A DNA stretch of 6,308 bases from Ruminococcus sp. CAG:382 (GCA_000433115.1 FR892169.1:580-6887), one strand, 5' to 3'. Shown: positions 1 to 6,147, counted from the stretch's first letter. Notes: generated by a model not told the origin, from the letters alone. A program made the numbers and translations.

Positions 1-939
1 TTCCTTGGCTTGCATTTTGCCGTTTTTGTCGATGCCGCCGGCAAGCCCCTGCGCCTTTGACAGCCTCACCTGATTCAGTATCGCGCGGCGCAGTGCGACA
101 TAATCGCCTGTGTTGATTTTTCCGTCGCCGCTCAAATCGCCGCGTACGACTGCGACATATTCGCTTTCGCCGTCGGTGATGATGTCTCCGGTGCCGATCA
201 TTCCGGTCGTTTTTTCATTGCCTTTTGCGTTTCTGACGGTTATCTTTCTGCCGCCGAATGCGGAGAATACGTCGGAAAGCTCTGCTCCGTTTTCAAAATC
301 ACGGATGTATTTCACTCCGTCGGCTTCGGTTATTCTGTGTTCGTTTTCGGGGATAGAGCCTGTTCCCAAGACGGAAATCTCACTGCTCCAGCGGAATCTG
401 GCGCCGCCGAGATTGTAATGAACTCTGATGTAGCGTGCGCTTACGGTCATATCGGATTTTGCGGTAAAAACGCACTGTGTCCAGTCGCTCGCCTTTTCGG
501 TGACGACGGATGTTTTGCCGAGCATGGTGTAGCCTTCGCCGTCAGCCGAGTAATAGAAATCGACTGATGCCTTTGTCGGGGTAGCGATACCCCAGCTTGT
601 GTTGCCCCAAAGATCGGTCTGTACGGCTTTTATCTCGCAAATTTCTTCGAGGTCGATCACGACATCGGTTTCGTTCCCTTCATGAGCGGCGATGTTGGCT
701 GTGCCGTTTGTGCTGATGCTGCCGTCGGTCAGCTTGCCCAGCATATTACCGGCGGCATCGGTGTCGCTGTATGCGGAATTTGCATATCTTGTGCCTGTGC
801 TTGTGTATTTCTTACCGACCGAGATGCTCACATACGCACCTCCGTCGATGACAGTGACTCCGTTTTCGGCGACTGCAAAGAGCGCGGAAAACGAAAGCAG
901 CATGACCAGCACAAGTATTGATGAAGCTATTCTTTTCAT
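1..939 (-). CDS. Secreted discoidin (F5/8 type C)-like protein with dockerin-like module, partial (C-terminus off window)
   Basis: The frame is open from ATG at 939 to base 1 without a stop (313 codons), so the gene continues beyond the left edge. Start: AAAGGA (949-954) lies 9 nt upstream. Residues 1-24 form a signal peptide (MKR, hydrophobic core, cleavage after AVA). Residues ~34-193 are a discoidin/F5-8 type C-like, probably carbohydrate-binding domain, with KLTDG, VVIDL, TDLWGN and FRWSSEI; it is clearly paralogous to the domain in the upstream SGNH protein. Residues ~204-266 look like the small beta module (GVKYI...GMIGTGD...EYVAVV) that often precedes dockerins in clostridial secreted proteins. 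A dockerin-like calcium loop follows, with D268, S270, D272, K274, N276 and D279. The second loop (302-313) is degenerate, with Gly at the first ligand position. It lies 22 nt downstream of the SGNH gene, so the two are co-transcribed. No catalytic domain is visible; a scaffold or matrix-bound lectin-like role is inference. Confidence 0.85.
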   Translation of the reverse strand, partial: MKRIASSILVLVMLLSFSALFAVAENGVTVIDGGAYVSISVGKKYTSTGTRYANSAYSDTDAAGNMLGKLTDGSISTNGTANIAAHEGNETDVVIDLEEICEIKAVQTDLWGNTSWGIATPTKASVDFYYSADGEGYTMLGKTSVVTEKASDWTQCVFTAKSDMTVSARYIRVHYNLGGARFRWSSEISVLGTGSIPENEHRITEADGVKYIRDFENGAELSDVFSAFGGRKITVRNAKGNEKTTGMIGTGDIITDGESEYVAVVRGDLSGDGKINTGDYVALRRAILNQVRLSKAQGLAGGIDKNGKMQAKE

Positions 940-961
940 TTGACGTTTTCCTTTGCACTTT

Positions 962-2905
962 TTATTTTGATTTCTTTTTTCTTGCGAATACAACGCCGAG
1001 CGCGACAGCAACGGCAATACCGCCGCCGATGAGCGCGATTATGCTGCCTGTGCCCAAACCGCCCTTCTTTTCGTCGTCAGGGCTTTCGGATGACGGATTT
1101 TCGCTTACCGATGTCTCGGATTCGGATGATTCATCGTGAGATTCTTCGCTTGATTTATCGTCTGATGCTTCGGACGATTCATCGACAGACTCGGCTTTTG
1201 CATTCGCACCGAAAACATTTATCTCGCTCACCCAGCGGAACTTGCCGCCAAGCTCATAGCTTACCTTGACGTAACGGGCATTCATTGTGTCAACCGTCGT
1301 AGCGTTGAAAATGCCCTGCTTCCATCCGTCGCCGTTTACCGTGCTTTCGGTTTCGCCGAGCTTCGTGAACTCGTCGCCGTCTTTTGAGATATAGAATGTC
1401 ACCTTGGCGTTAGACGGATCGGGAATTCCCCAACCCGAATTGCCCCACAGGTCGGTTTCGATCTGCTTCACTGCATACATCTTTCCGAGATCGATGACGA
1501 CTTCCGTTGACGAGCCGCCGTGTGCGCCGATATAAAAGTCGTTTCCGCTGTCGGACACATTGCCGTCAGTCAGCTTGTAAAGCAGCTTGCCGTCTGAGCC
1601 GGTGTCGCTCCACTGGTCGCTTTCATATACTTCGCCCGTTGTTGTGTACTTGCACCCCTGCGCGACGTTTACGTACTTAACTCCGTCGATCTCGCGGGAA
1701 GCGGGAGCGGGATTTGAAAAATCATATGTATTGTCGCAAGCCATGACGGCGCATTCCTGAAGCACCTTGACAACATCTGCGGGGTAGTGTGCCGTGAATG
1801 TGTTGCCGACAGGCGATACGCCGAACAGCGAATACATCCAGGTAGCCGCCAGCATATAACTCGCGTAGCCGGAATGGTGGTTGTGATCGTCCGCGTAAAG
1901 CGCTTCGTACGGAACAACATCGGCGAAATTTTCATAGCAGAATATGAATGACAGACCGGACGGCATCATTTTGATACCATACTTTTCGGCTGTCGCGCTG
2001 TAAACACCGTAATCGAATTCCGTTACGGAATAAAGTCCGCTCTTGCCGTACTTGTCCGAATACCGCATATAAAGCACAGGCTCGGCACCGTTTTCCCTGA
2101 TGAGCGGAAGCATGATATCAAGCGCTTCGTCCATGTCCGCCGTATTGCTGCCGCCGCCGTTTTGCAGAACAACATAGTCGTATTTTTTGTTTTTCAGCTT
2201 GTTTCTGAACTTACCGGCGTAAACTTCGTTTTCCTTTGCATACTGATAAAGATACGAGCTGCCCTCCGTGCAGTAATCGACCTCCACCTTTATGCCCGCC
2301 GCACGGCAAAGCGCCTTGAACTTTATCGGAATACCGTTGAAATACGTTTCGCTGTTGCCGATGAAGAGAAACTTTTTCGCTTCCTTGTCGCTCGGTGCCG
2401 GATTGTCGTATTCAACGGTCAGCTTTTTCGCTTCTCTGTCGACAGTCGCCTTTACGACATAATCGATCGTCATGGTGGCATTATAAAGCATCGCGCCCTG
2501 CATGACCGCACGGTAAAGCGTATTCAGCCCGCCGACACCGTCATACGCGACAATGAAACCGCCTGCCGGAACGGTCACCGAAAGCTGCGGGCTGCCGAGA
2601 CGTTCGTCCACGTTTGAATAAAGACCGCCGCCCGCCTCAAACATCATTCCGTCGCCGTCAAAGATGAAAATGTTTGTGTTGCCGAAATTATAATCTTTTG
2701 TGAGCAGTATCCTGTCGGTGTCGCCGTCGTTTGTGTAAACATAAACGCCCTTGCCGTCCACCTTGGTGTCAAATGCTACGATGTCAAAACTTTTGACGTT
2801 GTCAAACATCTTTTCCGGTTCATCCGCCGCAGACGTCAGCGCCGCAAACGGCAACAGCATCAGTATAAACGCCATGGAAAGCGATGCGAATCTGATTTTC
2901 TTCAT
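962..2905 (-). CDS. Membrane-anchored SGNH/GDSL-type hydrolase with discoidin-like domain
   Basis: 647 aa, ATG at 2905 with GGAGGA (2913-2918) 7 nt upstream; a longer in-frame start at 2995 is rejected because it runs through the promoter and terminator hairpin. Residues 1-26 are a signal peptide (MKKIRF, hydrophobic core, TSA). Residues ~34-168 are a beta-rich region I do not recognise. Residues ~178-392 are an SGNH hydrolase resembling DUF4886-type proteins: block I FLFIGNSET (nucleophile S185, GNS instead of GDS), TEGSS (G215) as block II, VVLQNGG (Q248) near block III, and DDHNHHS (D340, H343) with following SYMLAA as block V. Residues ~408-567 are a discoidin (F5/8 type C)-like domain. 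Residues ~570-612 are a Ser/Glu/Asp-rich spacer, then one membrane helix (~620-640) and a basic tail ARKKKSK; there is no LPXTG motif. The expected role is extracellular de-esterification, perhaps deacetylation of a polysaccharide; the substrate is unknown. It is first in a two-gene operon. Confidence 0.88.
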   Translation of the reverse strand: MKKIRFASLSMAFILMLLPFAALTSAADEPEKMFDNVKSFDIVAFDTKVDGKGVYVYTNDGDTDRILLTKDYNFGNTNIFIFDGDGMMFEAGGGLYSNVDERLGSPQLSVTVPAGGFIVAYDGVGGLNTLYRAVMQGAMLYNATMTIDYVVKATVDREAKKLTVEYDNPAPSDKEAKKFLFIGNSETYFNGIPIKFKALCRAAGIKVEVDYCTEGSSYLYQYAKENEVYAGKFRNKLKNKKYDYVVLQNGGGSNTADMDEALDIMLPLIRENGAEPVLYMRYSDKYGKSGLYSVTEFDYGVYSATAEKYGIKMMPSGLSFIFCYENFADVVPYEALYADDHNHHSGYASYMLAATWMYSLFGVSPVGNTFTAHYPADVVKVLQECAVMACDNTYDFSNPAPASREIDGVKYVNVAQGCKYTTTGEVYESDQWSDTGSDGKLLYKLTDGNVSDSGNDFYIGAHGGSSTEVVIDLGKMYAVKQIETDLWGNSGWGIPDPSNAKVTFYISKDGDEFTKLGETESTVNGDGWKQGIFNATTVDTMNARYVKVSYELGGKFRWVSEINVFGANAKAESVDESSEASDDKSSEESHDESSESETSVSENPSSESPDDEKKGGLGTGSIIALIGGGIAVAVALGVVFARKKKSK

Positions 2906-2923
2906 AAATTCTTCCTCCGTGTC

Positions 2924-2968
2924 AAAAAAATATAATCGGGTGGCTTCAATATATAACCACCCGATTAT
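2924..2968 (-). terminator. Intrinsic terminator of the ABC importer operon
   Basis: A perfect 12-bp inverted repeat (ATAATCGGGTGG at 2932-2943 and CCACCCGATTAT at 2957-2968) has a 13-nt loop. On the minus strand it is followed by TAT-free-standing then seven T residues (positions 2930-2924). It ends transcripts coming from the ATPase gene, whose stop is 40 bases upstream. The T run ends only 18 nt before the SGNH start codon. Confidence 0.88.
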
Positions 2969-2995
2969 GATATCATACTTTGTGAAAAATGTCAA
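2967..2995 (-). promoter_or_regulatory. Sigma-A-type promoter of the SGNH/dockerin operon
   Basis: On the minus strand TTGACA (2995-2990) is separated by exactly 17 nt from TATCAT (2972-2967), one mismatch from TATAAT. The predicted start is near 2960, giving a leader of about 55 nt before the ATG at 2905. The -10 overlaps the outer end of the importer terminator. The start point falls inside the 5' arm of that hairpin, so transcripts from this promoter carry only about four bases of the arm. The palindrome around +1 could alternatively serve as an operator. Confidence 0.75.
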
Positions 2996-3007
2996 TGCTA
3001 TGTATAA

Positions 3008-3748
3008 TCAGCCCGCGAGATAGCGCGAAAGAAATTCGCGTGTTCTCGGCTTTGACGGATTGTTGAATACAACGTCGGGGCTTCCGTCCTCCACGACGAC
3101 ACCGCCGTCCATGAATACGACTCTGTCCGAAACATCGCGCGCGAAGCCCATTTCGTGGGTAACGACGAGCATTGTGAGACCGGTTGACGCAAGACTTTTA
3201 ATGACGTTCAGCACCTCACCCACCATTTCGGGGTCGAGCGCCGAGGTAGGCTCGTCAAAGAGAATGACCTCCGGCGACATGGCAAGAGTGCGCGCGATTG
3301 CGACACGCTGCTTCTGACCTCCCGAAAGCTGACGCGGCTTTGCGTTTATGAACTGCTTCATGCCGACAGTAGTAAGATATTTCATGGCAAGCTCTTCGGC
3401 TTCCTGCTTCGAGCGCTTCATGACGAGCTTCTGCCCGATCACGCAGTTTTGCAGCACGTCCATGTTGTTATACAGATTGAACTGCTGAAACACCATGCCG
3501 ACCTCGGCACGGTAGCGGTAAAGCGACGGGATCTCCGTCTGTATGTTCTTGCCCTTGTAAAGAATTTCGCCCGATGTGGGAGTTTCGAGCAGGTTTATGC
3601 AGCGCAGGAGCGTGCTTTTGCCTGAACCGGACGAGCCGATTATACTGACGACCTCGCCGCGCTCAACCGAAAGGTTGACGTCATTCAGCACCTGATGGTC
3701 GCCGAACTGTTTCTGAAGGTGTCTGATTTCAAAAATGCGGTCAGTCAT
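3008..3748 (-). CDS. Polar amino acid ABC importer ATPase (GlnQ/HisP type), probably lysine
   Basis: 246 aa, usual length for this family. Cytoplasmic ATPase that powers the importer as a homodimer. All motifs are intact: Walker A GSSGSGKST (38-46, K44), Q-loop VFQQFN (Q88/Q89), signature LSGGQKQR (141-148), Walker B ILFDEP (162-167, E166), D-loop SALD and H-loop THEMG (H198). Start at 3748 is chosen because GGAGGA (3757-3763 region) sits about 8 nt upstream and the family N-terminus MTDRIFEIRHLQKQFG begins there; the ATG at 3832 would add 28 unrelated residues lying inside the permease gene. The ATG overlaps the permease stop by 8 bp, indicating translational coupling. It is the last gene of the operon, followed by a strong terminator. 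Substrate assignment comes only from the upstream lysine riboswitch. Confidence 0.95.
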   Translation of the reverse strand: MTDRIFEIRHLQKQFGDHQVLNDVNLSVERGEVVSIIGSSGSGKSTLLRCINLLETPTSGEILYKGKNIQTEIPSLYRYRAEVGMVFQQFNLYNNMDVLQNCVIGQKLVMKRSKQEAEELAMKYLTTVGMKQFINAKPRQLSGGQKQRVAIARTLAMSPEVILFDEPTSALDPEMVGEVLNVIKSLASTGLTMLVVTHEMGFARDVSDRVVFMDGGVVVEDGSPDVVFNNPSKPRTREFLSRYLAG

Positions 3749-4517
3749 TGACGGGCTCCTCCTTTTTGATGTGAATTTCCGCGTTCGGGTCGGACTGCGA
3801 ACCGAAAACGGTGTAATTTGCGTCGCCGTCAAGCTTCTTTTCGACGAATCTGAGTAGTCGCGTCACCGAGAAGGTGAGAATGAAATAGATAACGCAGACG
3901 ACGAGATATGTCTGGAACGTCTGGAAATTCTGGCGCTTGATAACGCCCGCGAAGTAGTAAAGCTCGGTAACGCCGATGACGTTCAGAACGGAGGTATCCT
4001 TGATGTTGATGACGAATTCGTTGCTGACGGAGGGGAGAATATTTCTGATGACCTGCGGCAGAATGACGTGGAGCATTGTCTGCGAATGAGTCATACCGAC
4101 AGCGGAAGCGCCTTCAAACTGACCCTTGTCGATGGAAATGATACCGCCGCGTACTATTTCTGCCATATATGCGCCGGTGTTGATCGAAACGATGATAATG
4201 CCGGACGGGATGAGCGGGAGCGTATTTCCGCCGCTTGCGAACGCATATCCCCAGTATATAACCATAGCCTGAACCATCATAGGCGTGCCGCGGAATATTT
4301 CGACATAAACGGCGATGATGCCGCAAAGCAGCTTGCGGAAGAATCTGCGCACGGGATTTTTGGGCATGGGCGCGGTACGCAGCATACCGGTCAGCAGACC
4401 GATAAGGAATCCGGCGACCGTACCTATCAGTGAGATAAGCAGTGTGTATCCGACACCGCGCAGCAGGAACGGATAATACTGTTTGAGGATGTTCAGAACA
4501 TCGTTGAAAAAGCTCAT
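3741..4517 (-). CDS. Polar amino acid ABC importer permease (HisM/GlnP type), probably lysine
   Basis: 258 aa integral membrane protein, expected to work as a homodimer since only one permease gene is present. Visible are a first helix (~22-45), the family motif YVEIFRGTPMMVQ (71-83), and the cytoplasmic EAA loop that docks on the ATPase (EGASAVGMTHSQ with VILPQ, ~135-155). Later helices lie around 165-185 and 203-220. A hydrophilic ~28-residue tail ending KKEEPVND follows the last helix. Start at 4517: AAGGTG (4525-4530) lies 7 nt upstream. The ATG at 4583 would put 22 Arg/Phe-rich residues through the intercistronic stem-loop and is unlikely. The gene follows the SBP gene after 75 nt and overlaps the ATPase gene by 8 bp. 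Confidence 0.93.
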   Translation of the reverse strand: MSFFNDVLNILKQYYPFLLRGVGYTLLISLIGTVAGFLIGLLTGMLRTAPMPKNPVRRFFRKLLCGIIAVYVEIFRGTPMMVQAMVIYWGYAFASGGNTLPLIPSGIIIVSINTGAYMAEIVRGGIISIDKGQFEGASAVGMTHSQTMLHVILPQVIRNILPSVSNEFVINIKDTSVLNVIGVTELYYFAGVIKRQNFQTFQTYLVVCVIYFILTFSVTRLLRFVEKKLDGDANYTVFGSQSDPNAEIHIKKEEPVND

Positions 4518-4550
4518 ATCAAAACACCTTGAAAAATATTTCGGATAAGG

Positions 4551-4581
4551 GAAGAGACGCCGGAAATTCCCGCGCCTCTTC
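4551..4581 (-). promoter_or_regulatory. Intercistronic stem-loop between SBP and permease genes
   Basis: GAAGAGGCGC (4581-4572, minus strand) can pair with GCGTCTCTTC (4560-4551): ten pairs including one G-U, with an 11-nt loop. It sits directly after the SBP stop. A T5 run occurs only about 10 nt later, so it is at most a weak or partial terminator. In many ABC importer operons such a hairpin stabilises the SBP message and keeps SBP in excess over membrane components; that role here is inference. Confidence 0.5.
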
Positions 4582-4592
4582 AATAAAACCGG

Positions 4593-5468
4593 TTATTTCT
4601 TCTTGTAGATTACGACGAGGTTGGAGGTATAGTACATATCGGTGAAGTCGACCTGTTCCTCACGCTCGGGAGTGGGGCTCATGCCTGCGACAATACCGTC
4701 AACGGCGCCGGACTGAACCGCGGGAACGAGGGATTCCCAGTCGTATGCGTAAATTTCGAGCTTGAGACCGAGTTTGTTTGCAACGTACTGAGCGATCTGA
4801 ACGTCATAGCCGTTTGCGTACTGCCCCTCCTTGACGTTTCCGTTCTGGTCATAGATCGGAACGGCGCCGATGGTGGGGGTGTTGAGGTCGGTCCAGTTAT
4901 AGGGTTCGTAAGCGCATTCCATCGCGATTTTGAGCGTGCCGGTGGGATTTTCGGGAGCTTCGGAGGAAAGTGCGAGGGAAGTGACGCTCTTGCCGGCGCT
5001 GATGTCAGCCATCTGGAGCATGAGATTATAACGTGTTTCGGCTGAAATTTCGGCAAGTACGGCGTTTATGCGGGCGACGAGATCGGAACCCTTTTTGACT
5101 GCGATGGCAACGCCGGTCTGCTTTTCGGTTGCGGTAAATCCGGTCGTGTTGTTGACGAGACGGAGATAATCAAGAGTGTTGTCGGTGGGGCATACGGCAA
5201 GGGCGGTGGGCTCCTCGGCGATGTAACCGTCGATCGCGCCGCTCTTGAGCGCGGTCAGCATGTCGGAAAATTCGGGATATGTATCGGCGGTGTTGCCTTC
5301 GATCTGCTTCATTGCTTCGGCGTGGAACGTGCCTGTCTGAGCGGCGATCTTTGCGCCCTTGAGGTCGGCGATCGACTTTGCTTCCGCAACATTGACGGAT
5401 GAAGATGAGTTGCAGGCTGAAAGCAGCACTGCGGTGACAACGAGAATAATGGCAATTAATCTTTTCAT
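4593..5468 (-). CDS. Lipoprotein substrate-binding protein of amino acid ABC importer, apparently circularly permuted
   Basis: 291 aa, start at 5468 with AAAGGAGA (5478-5485) upstream. Residues 1-19 are a lipoprotein signal with lipobox LSAC (C19), so the protein is tethered outside the membrane. Both halves belong to the polar amino acid SBP family (SBP_bac_3), but in inverted order. Residues ~30-156 (KSIADLKGAKIAAQTG..., SGAIDGYIAEEP, GVAIAVKKGS..., AETRYNLM) match what is normally lobe 2 plus the C-terminal helices. Residues ~178-291 (GTLKIAMECAYEPYNW, GYDVQIAQ, AGMSPTPEREEQVDF, YYTSNLVVIYKK) match the usual N-terminal lobe 1. The protein ends at the first hinge strand and begins just after it; residues ~157-177 would link the old termini. 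R269 corresponds to the Arg that binds substrate carboxylate; E85 stands near the usual lobe-2 Asp. Controlled by a lysine riboswitch, so lysine is the likely ligand. The domain order is seen; function is inferred. Confidence 0.92.
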   Translation of the reverse strand: MKRLIAIILVVTAVLLSACNSSSSVNVAEAKSIADLKGAKIAAQTGTFHAEAMKQIEGNTADTYPEFSDMLTALKSGAIDGYIAEEPTALAVCPTDNTLDYLRLVNNTTGFTATEKQTGVAIAVKKGSDLVARINAVLAEISAETRYNLMLQMADISAGKSVTSLALSSEAPENPTGTLKIAMECAYEPYNWTDLNTPTIGAVPIYDQNGNVKEGQYANGYDVQIAQYVANKLGLKLEIYAYDWESLVPAVQSGAVDGIVAGMSPTPEREEQVDFTDMYYTSNLVVIYKKK

Positions 5469-5554
5469 GATGATTTTTCTCCTTTGAGAATAAGTTTTGT
5501 TTCCCAAGAAATAGCGTCGCGTGCGATGTTGTCCGCAAAGCCGGCATACGCGGA

Positions 5555-5590
5555 AAAACAAAATCGCGGACGCTGTGAAACAACGCCCGC
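5555..5590 (-). terminator. Riboswitch-controlled intrinsic terminator (expression platform)
   Basis: On the minus strand GCGGGCGTTG (5590-5581), a TTTCA loop and CAGCGTCCGC (5575-5566) form ten pairs, two of them G-U, followed by GATTTTGTTTT (5565-5555). It lies 30 bases after the 3' strand of the riboswitch P1 stem and ~90 nt before the SBP start, the normal place for a lysine riboswitch terminator. Confidence 0.8.
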
Positions 5591-5637
5591 ACATAAATCA
5601 AAAATATGTGACATAAAAGCGATAGCCCTCCACAGCG
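5571..5637 (-). promoter_or_regulatory. Candidate antiterminator pairing of the lysine riboswitch
   Basis: CGCTGTGGAG (5637-5628), which includes the 3' strand of P5 and bases just before P1, can pair with TTTCACAGCG (5580-5571), which is the loop plus half of the 3' arm of the terminator: ten pairs, three of them G-U. This pairing excludes both P5 and the terminator, giving a clear two-state switch: lysine-bound with terminator, or lysine-free with read-through. Derived from complementarity only, not from energy calculation. Confidence 0.6.
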
Positions 5638-5780
5638 AGTGTGACAGTTCTGCACGTATCCCGTACAGACCCAGCTGCAAGCTCCCACAGAAAAGCTCCG
5701 CTTCGGCGGCAAGCCCATTATCCGTCACGTTCTGCAACGCTTTTGAATGACGGAACAGCCTGATTGCCGCGCCTCTATCT
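5621..5780 (-). promoter_or_regulatory. Lysine riboswitch (L-box) aptamer
   Basis: The leader of the SBP-permease-ATPase operon carries the L-box hallmarks in order on the minus strand: GATAGAGGCGC (5779-5769), GCCGAAG (5707-5701) and GGAGGGCTATC (5631-5621). Helices found by eye: P1 GATAG/CTATC (5779-5775 with 5625-5621); P2 GCGGCAA/TTGCCGC (5770-5764 with 5712-5706) with inner stem CCGTCA/TGACGG (5753-5748 with 5727-5722); P3 around AGCT/AGCT (~5699-5677); P4 CTGTACG/CGTGCAG (5668-5662 with 5656-5650, one G-U); P5 CACA/TGTG (5643-5640 with 5634-5631). Lysine binding should stabilise P1 and P5 and permit the downstream terminator, lowering expression when lysine is abundant. The predicted transcription start is only ~4 nt upstream. 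Confidence 0.9.
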
Positions 5781-5790
5781 TGTTGTAGCA

Positions 5791-5819
5791 ATCATAGCAC
5801 AAAAAAAGCCGCTTGTCAA
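5791..5819 (-). promoter_or_regulatory. Sigma-A-type promoter of the lysine importer operon
   Basis: On the minus strand TTGACA (5819-5814) and TATGAT (5796-5791) are separated by exactly 17 nt. The predicted start is an A near 5784, just ahead of the riboswitch P1. The -35 hexamer occupies the loop of the upstream gene's terminator, and the terminator's T run forms much of the spacer. Confidence 0.82.
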
Positions 5820-5831
5820 CGGCTTTTTTTT
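5801..5831 (-). terminator. Intrinsic terminator of the Dabb gene (bidirectional in sequence)
   Basis: AAAAAAAGCCG (5801-5811) and CGGCTTTTTTT (5820-5830) form a perfect 11-bp stem with an 8-nt loop. On the minus strand the stem ends in seven T residues. It begins about 23 bases after the Dabb stop codon. The A/T symmetry would permit termination on either strand, but no plus-strand gene is seen here. Confidence 0.9.
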
Positions 5832-5853
5832 ATTTTTCTGAAGTTTGTGACAT

Positions 5854-6147
5854 TCAGCAAAAATAATCGGCAGCGGTACGCGTTTCCCGTACCGTTTTAC
5901 AAAACGCCGAGTATTTTTGATGCTCGGGATGGTTGACGTATGCGTCAAGCTCGTCCTTGTCTTTGAAATGAGTGATGAGAATGAGGTCTGCGGTGCCGCC
6001 GCAGGTGCGGTGCATTTCCGCGTCCGCGATGGATGGAATGATTTTCTGAAGCTCTTTGTAGCCGTCGAGGAGCAGCTGAATGTTCTCCTCCTTGGTTTTG
6101 CCGTTTGCGCTGTCAAGCAGCTTCCACATAACGATGTGATGAAGCAT
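5854..6147 (-). CDS. Dabb-family protein (stress-responsive A/B barrel domain)
   Basis: 97 aa, the usual size for a stand-alone Dabb protein, a small cytoplasmic dimeric alpha+beta barrel of the ferredoxin-like superfamily. Family features visible: N-terminal strand MLHHIVMWKL, the central TADLILITHFKDKDELDAY strand-helix, the HPEHQKY motif (73-79), and a closing R-x-x-x-DYF strand (RTAADYFC). Start at 6147 has GGAGGTG (6157-6163) 9 nt upstream; an in-frame ATG at 6270 is rejected because its extra 41 residues run through a palindromic repeat. It is transcribed alone, ending at a strong terminator. The role of most bacterial Dabb proteins is unsettled and no neighbour here suggests a substrate. 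No good promoter is seen between it and the repeats, so it may lie within or beyond them. Confidence 0.88.
   Translation of the reverse strand: MLHHIVMWKLLDSANGKTKEENIQLLLDGYKELQKIIPSIADAEMHRTCGGTADLILITHFKDKDELDAYVNHPEHQKYSAFCKTVRETRTAADYFC

Noticed and set aside
682..1139. Plus-strand frames crossing the junction of the two secreted-protein genes
   Set aside because: Low-complexity shadows of the minus-strand genes; no ribosome sites or family signals.
2162..2617. Plus-strand open frame of 151 codons
   Set aside because: It is antisense to the SGNH gene, lacks a ribosome site, and has unstructured Arg-rich composition typical of a shadow frame.
2906..2995. N-terminal extension of the SGNH protein to ATG at 2995
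   Set aside because: It would translate the promoter, start site and terminator hairpin, and places 30 residues before an ideal signal peptide that has its own ribosome site.
4518..4583. Permease start at ATG 4583
   Set aside because: The added residues overlap the intercistronic stem-loop and do not resemble a permease N-terminus, whereas ATG 4517 has a suitably spaced ribosome site.
4593..5468. SBP as a truncated tandem duplication or assembly error
   Set aside because: Each half is present once, joins are at structural boundaries, and the gene has an intact signal, ribosome site and stop; permutation is the simpler reading.
5465..5791. Minus-strand open frame of 108 codons and overlapping frames across 5170-5791
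   Set aside because: They lie on the riboswitch and leader, have no ribosome site, and show no protein family features; the RNA structure explains the sequence.
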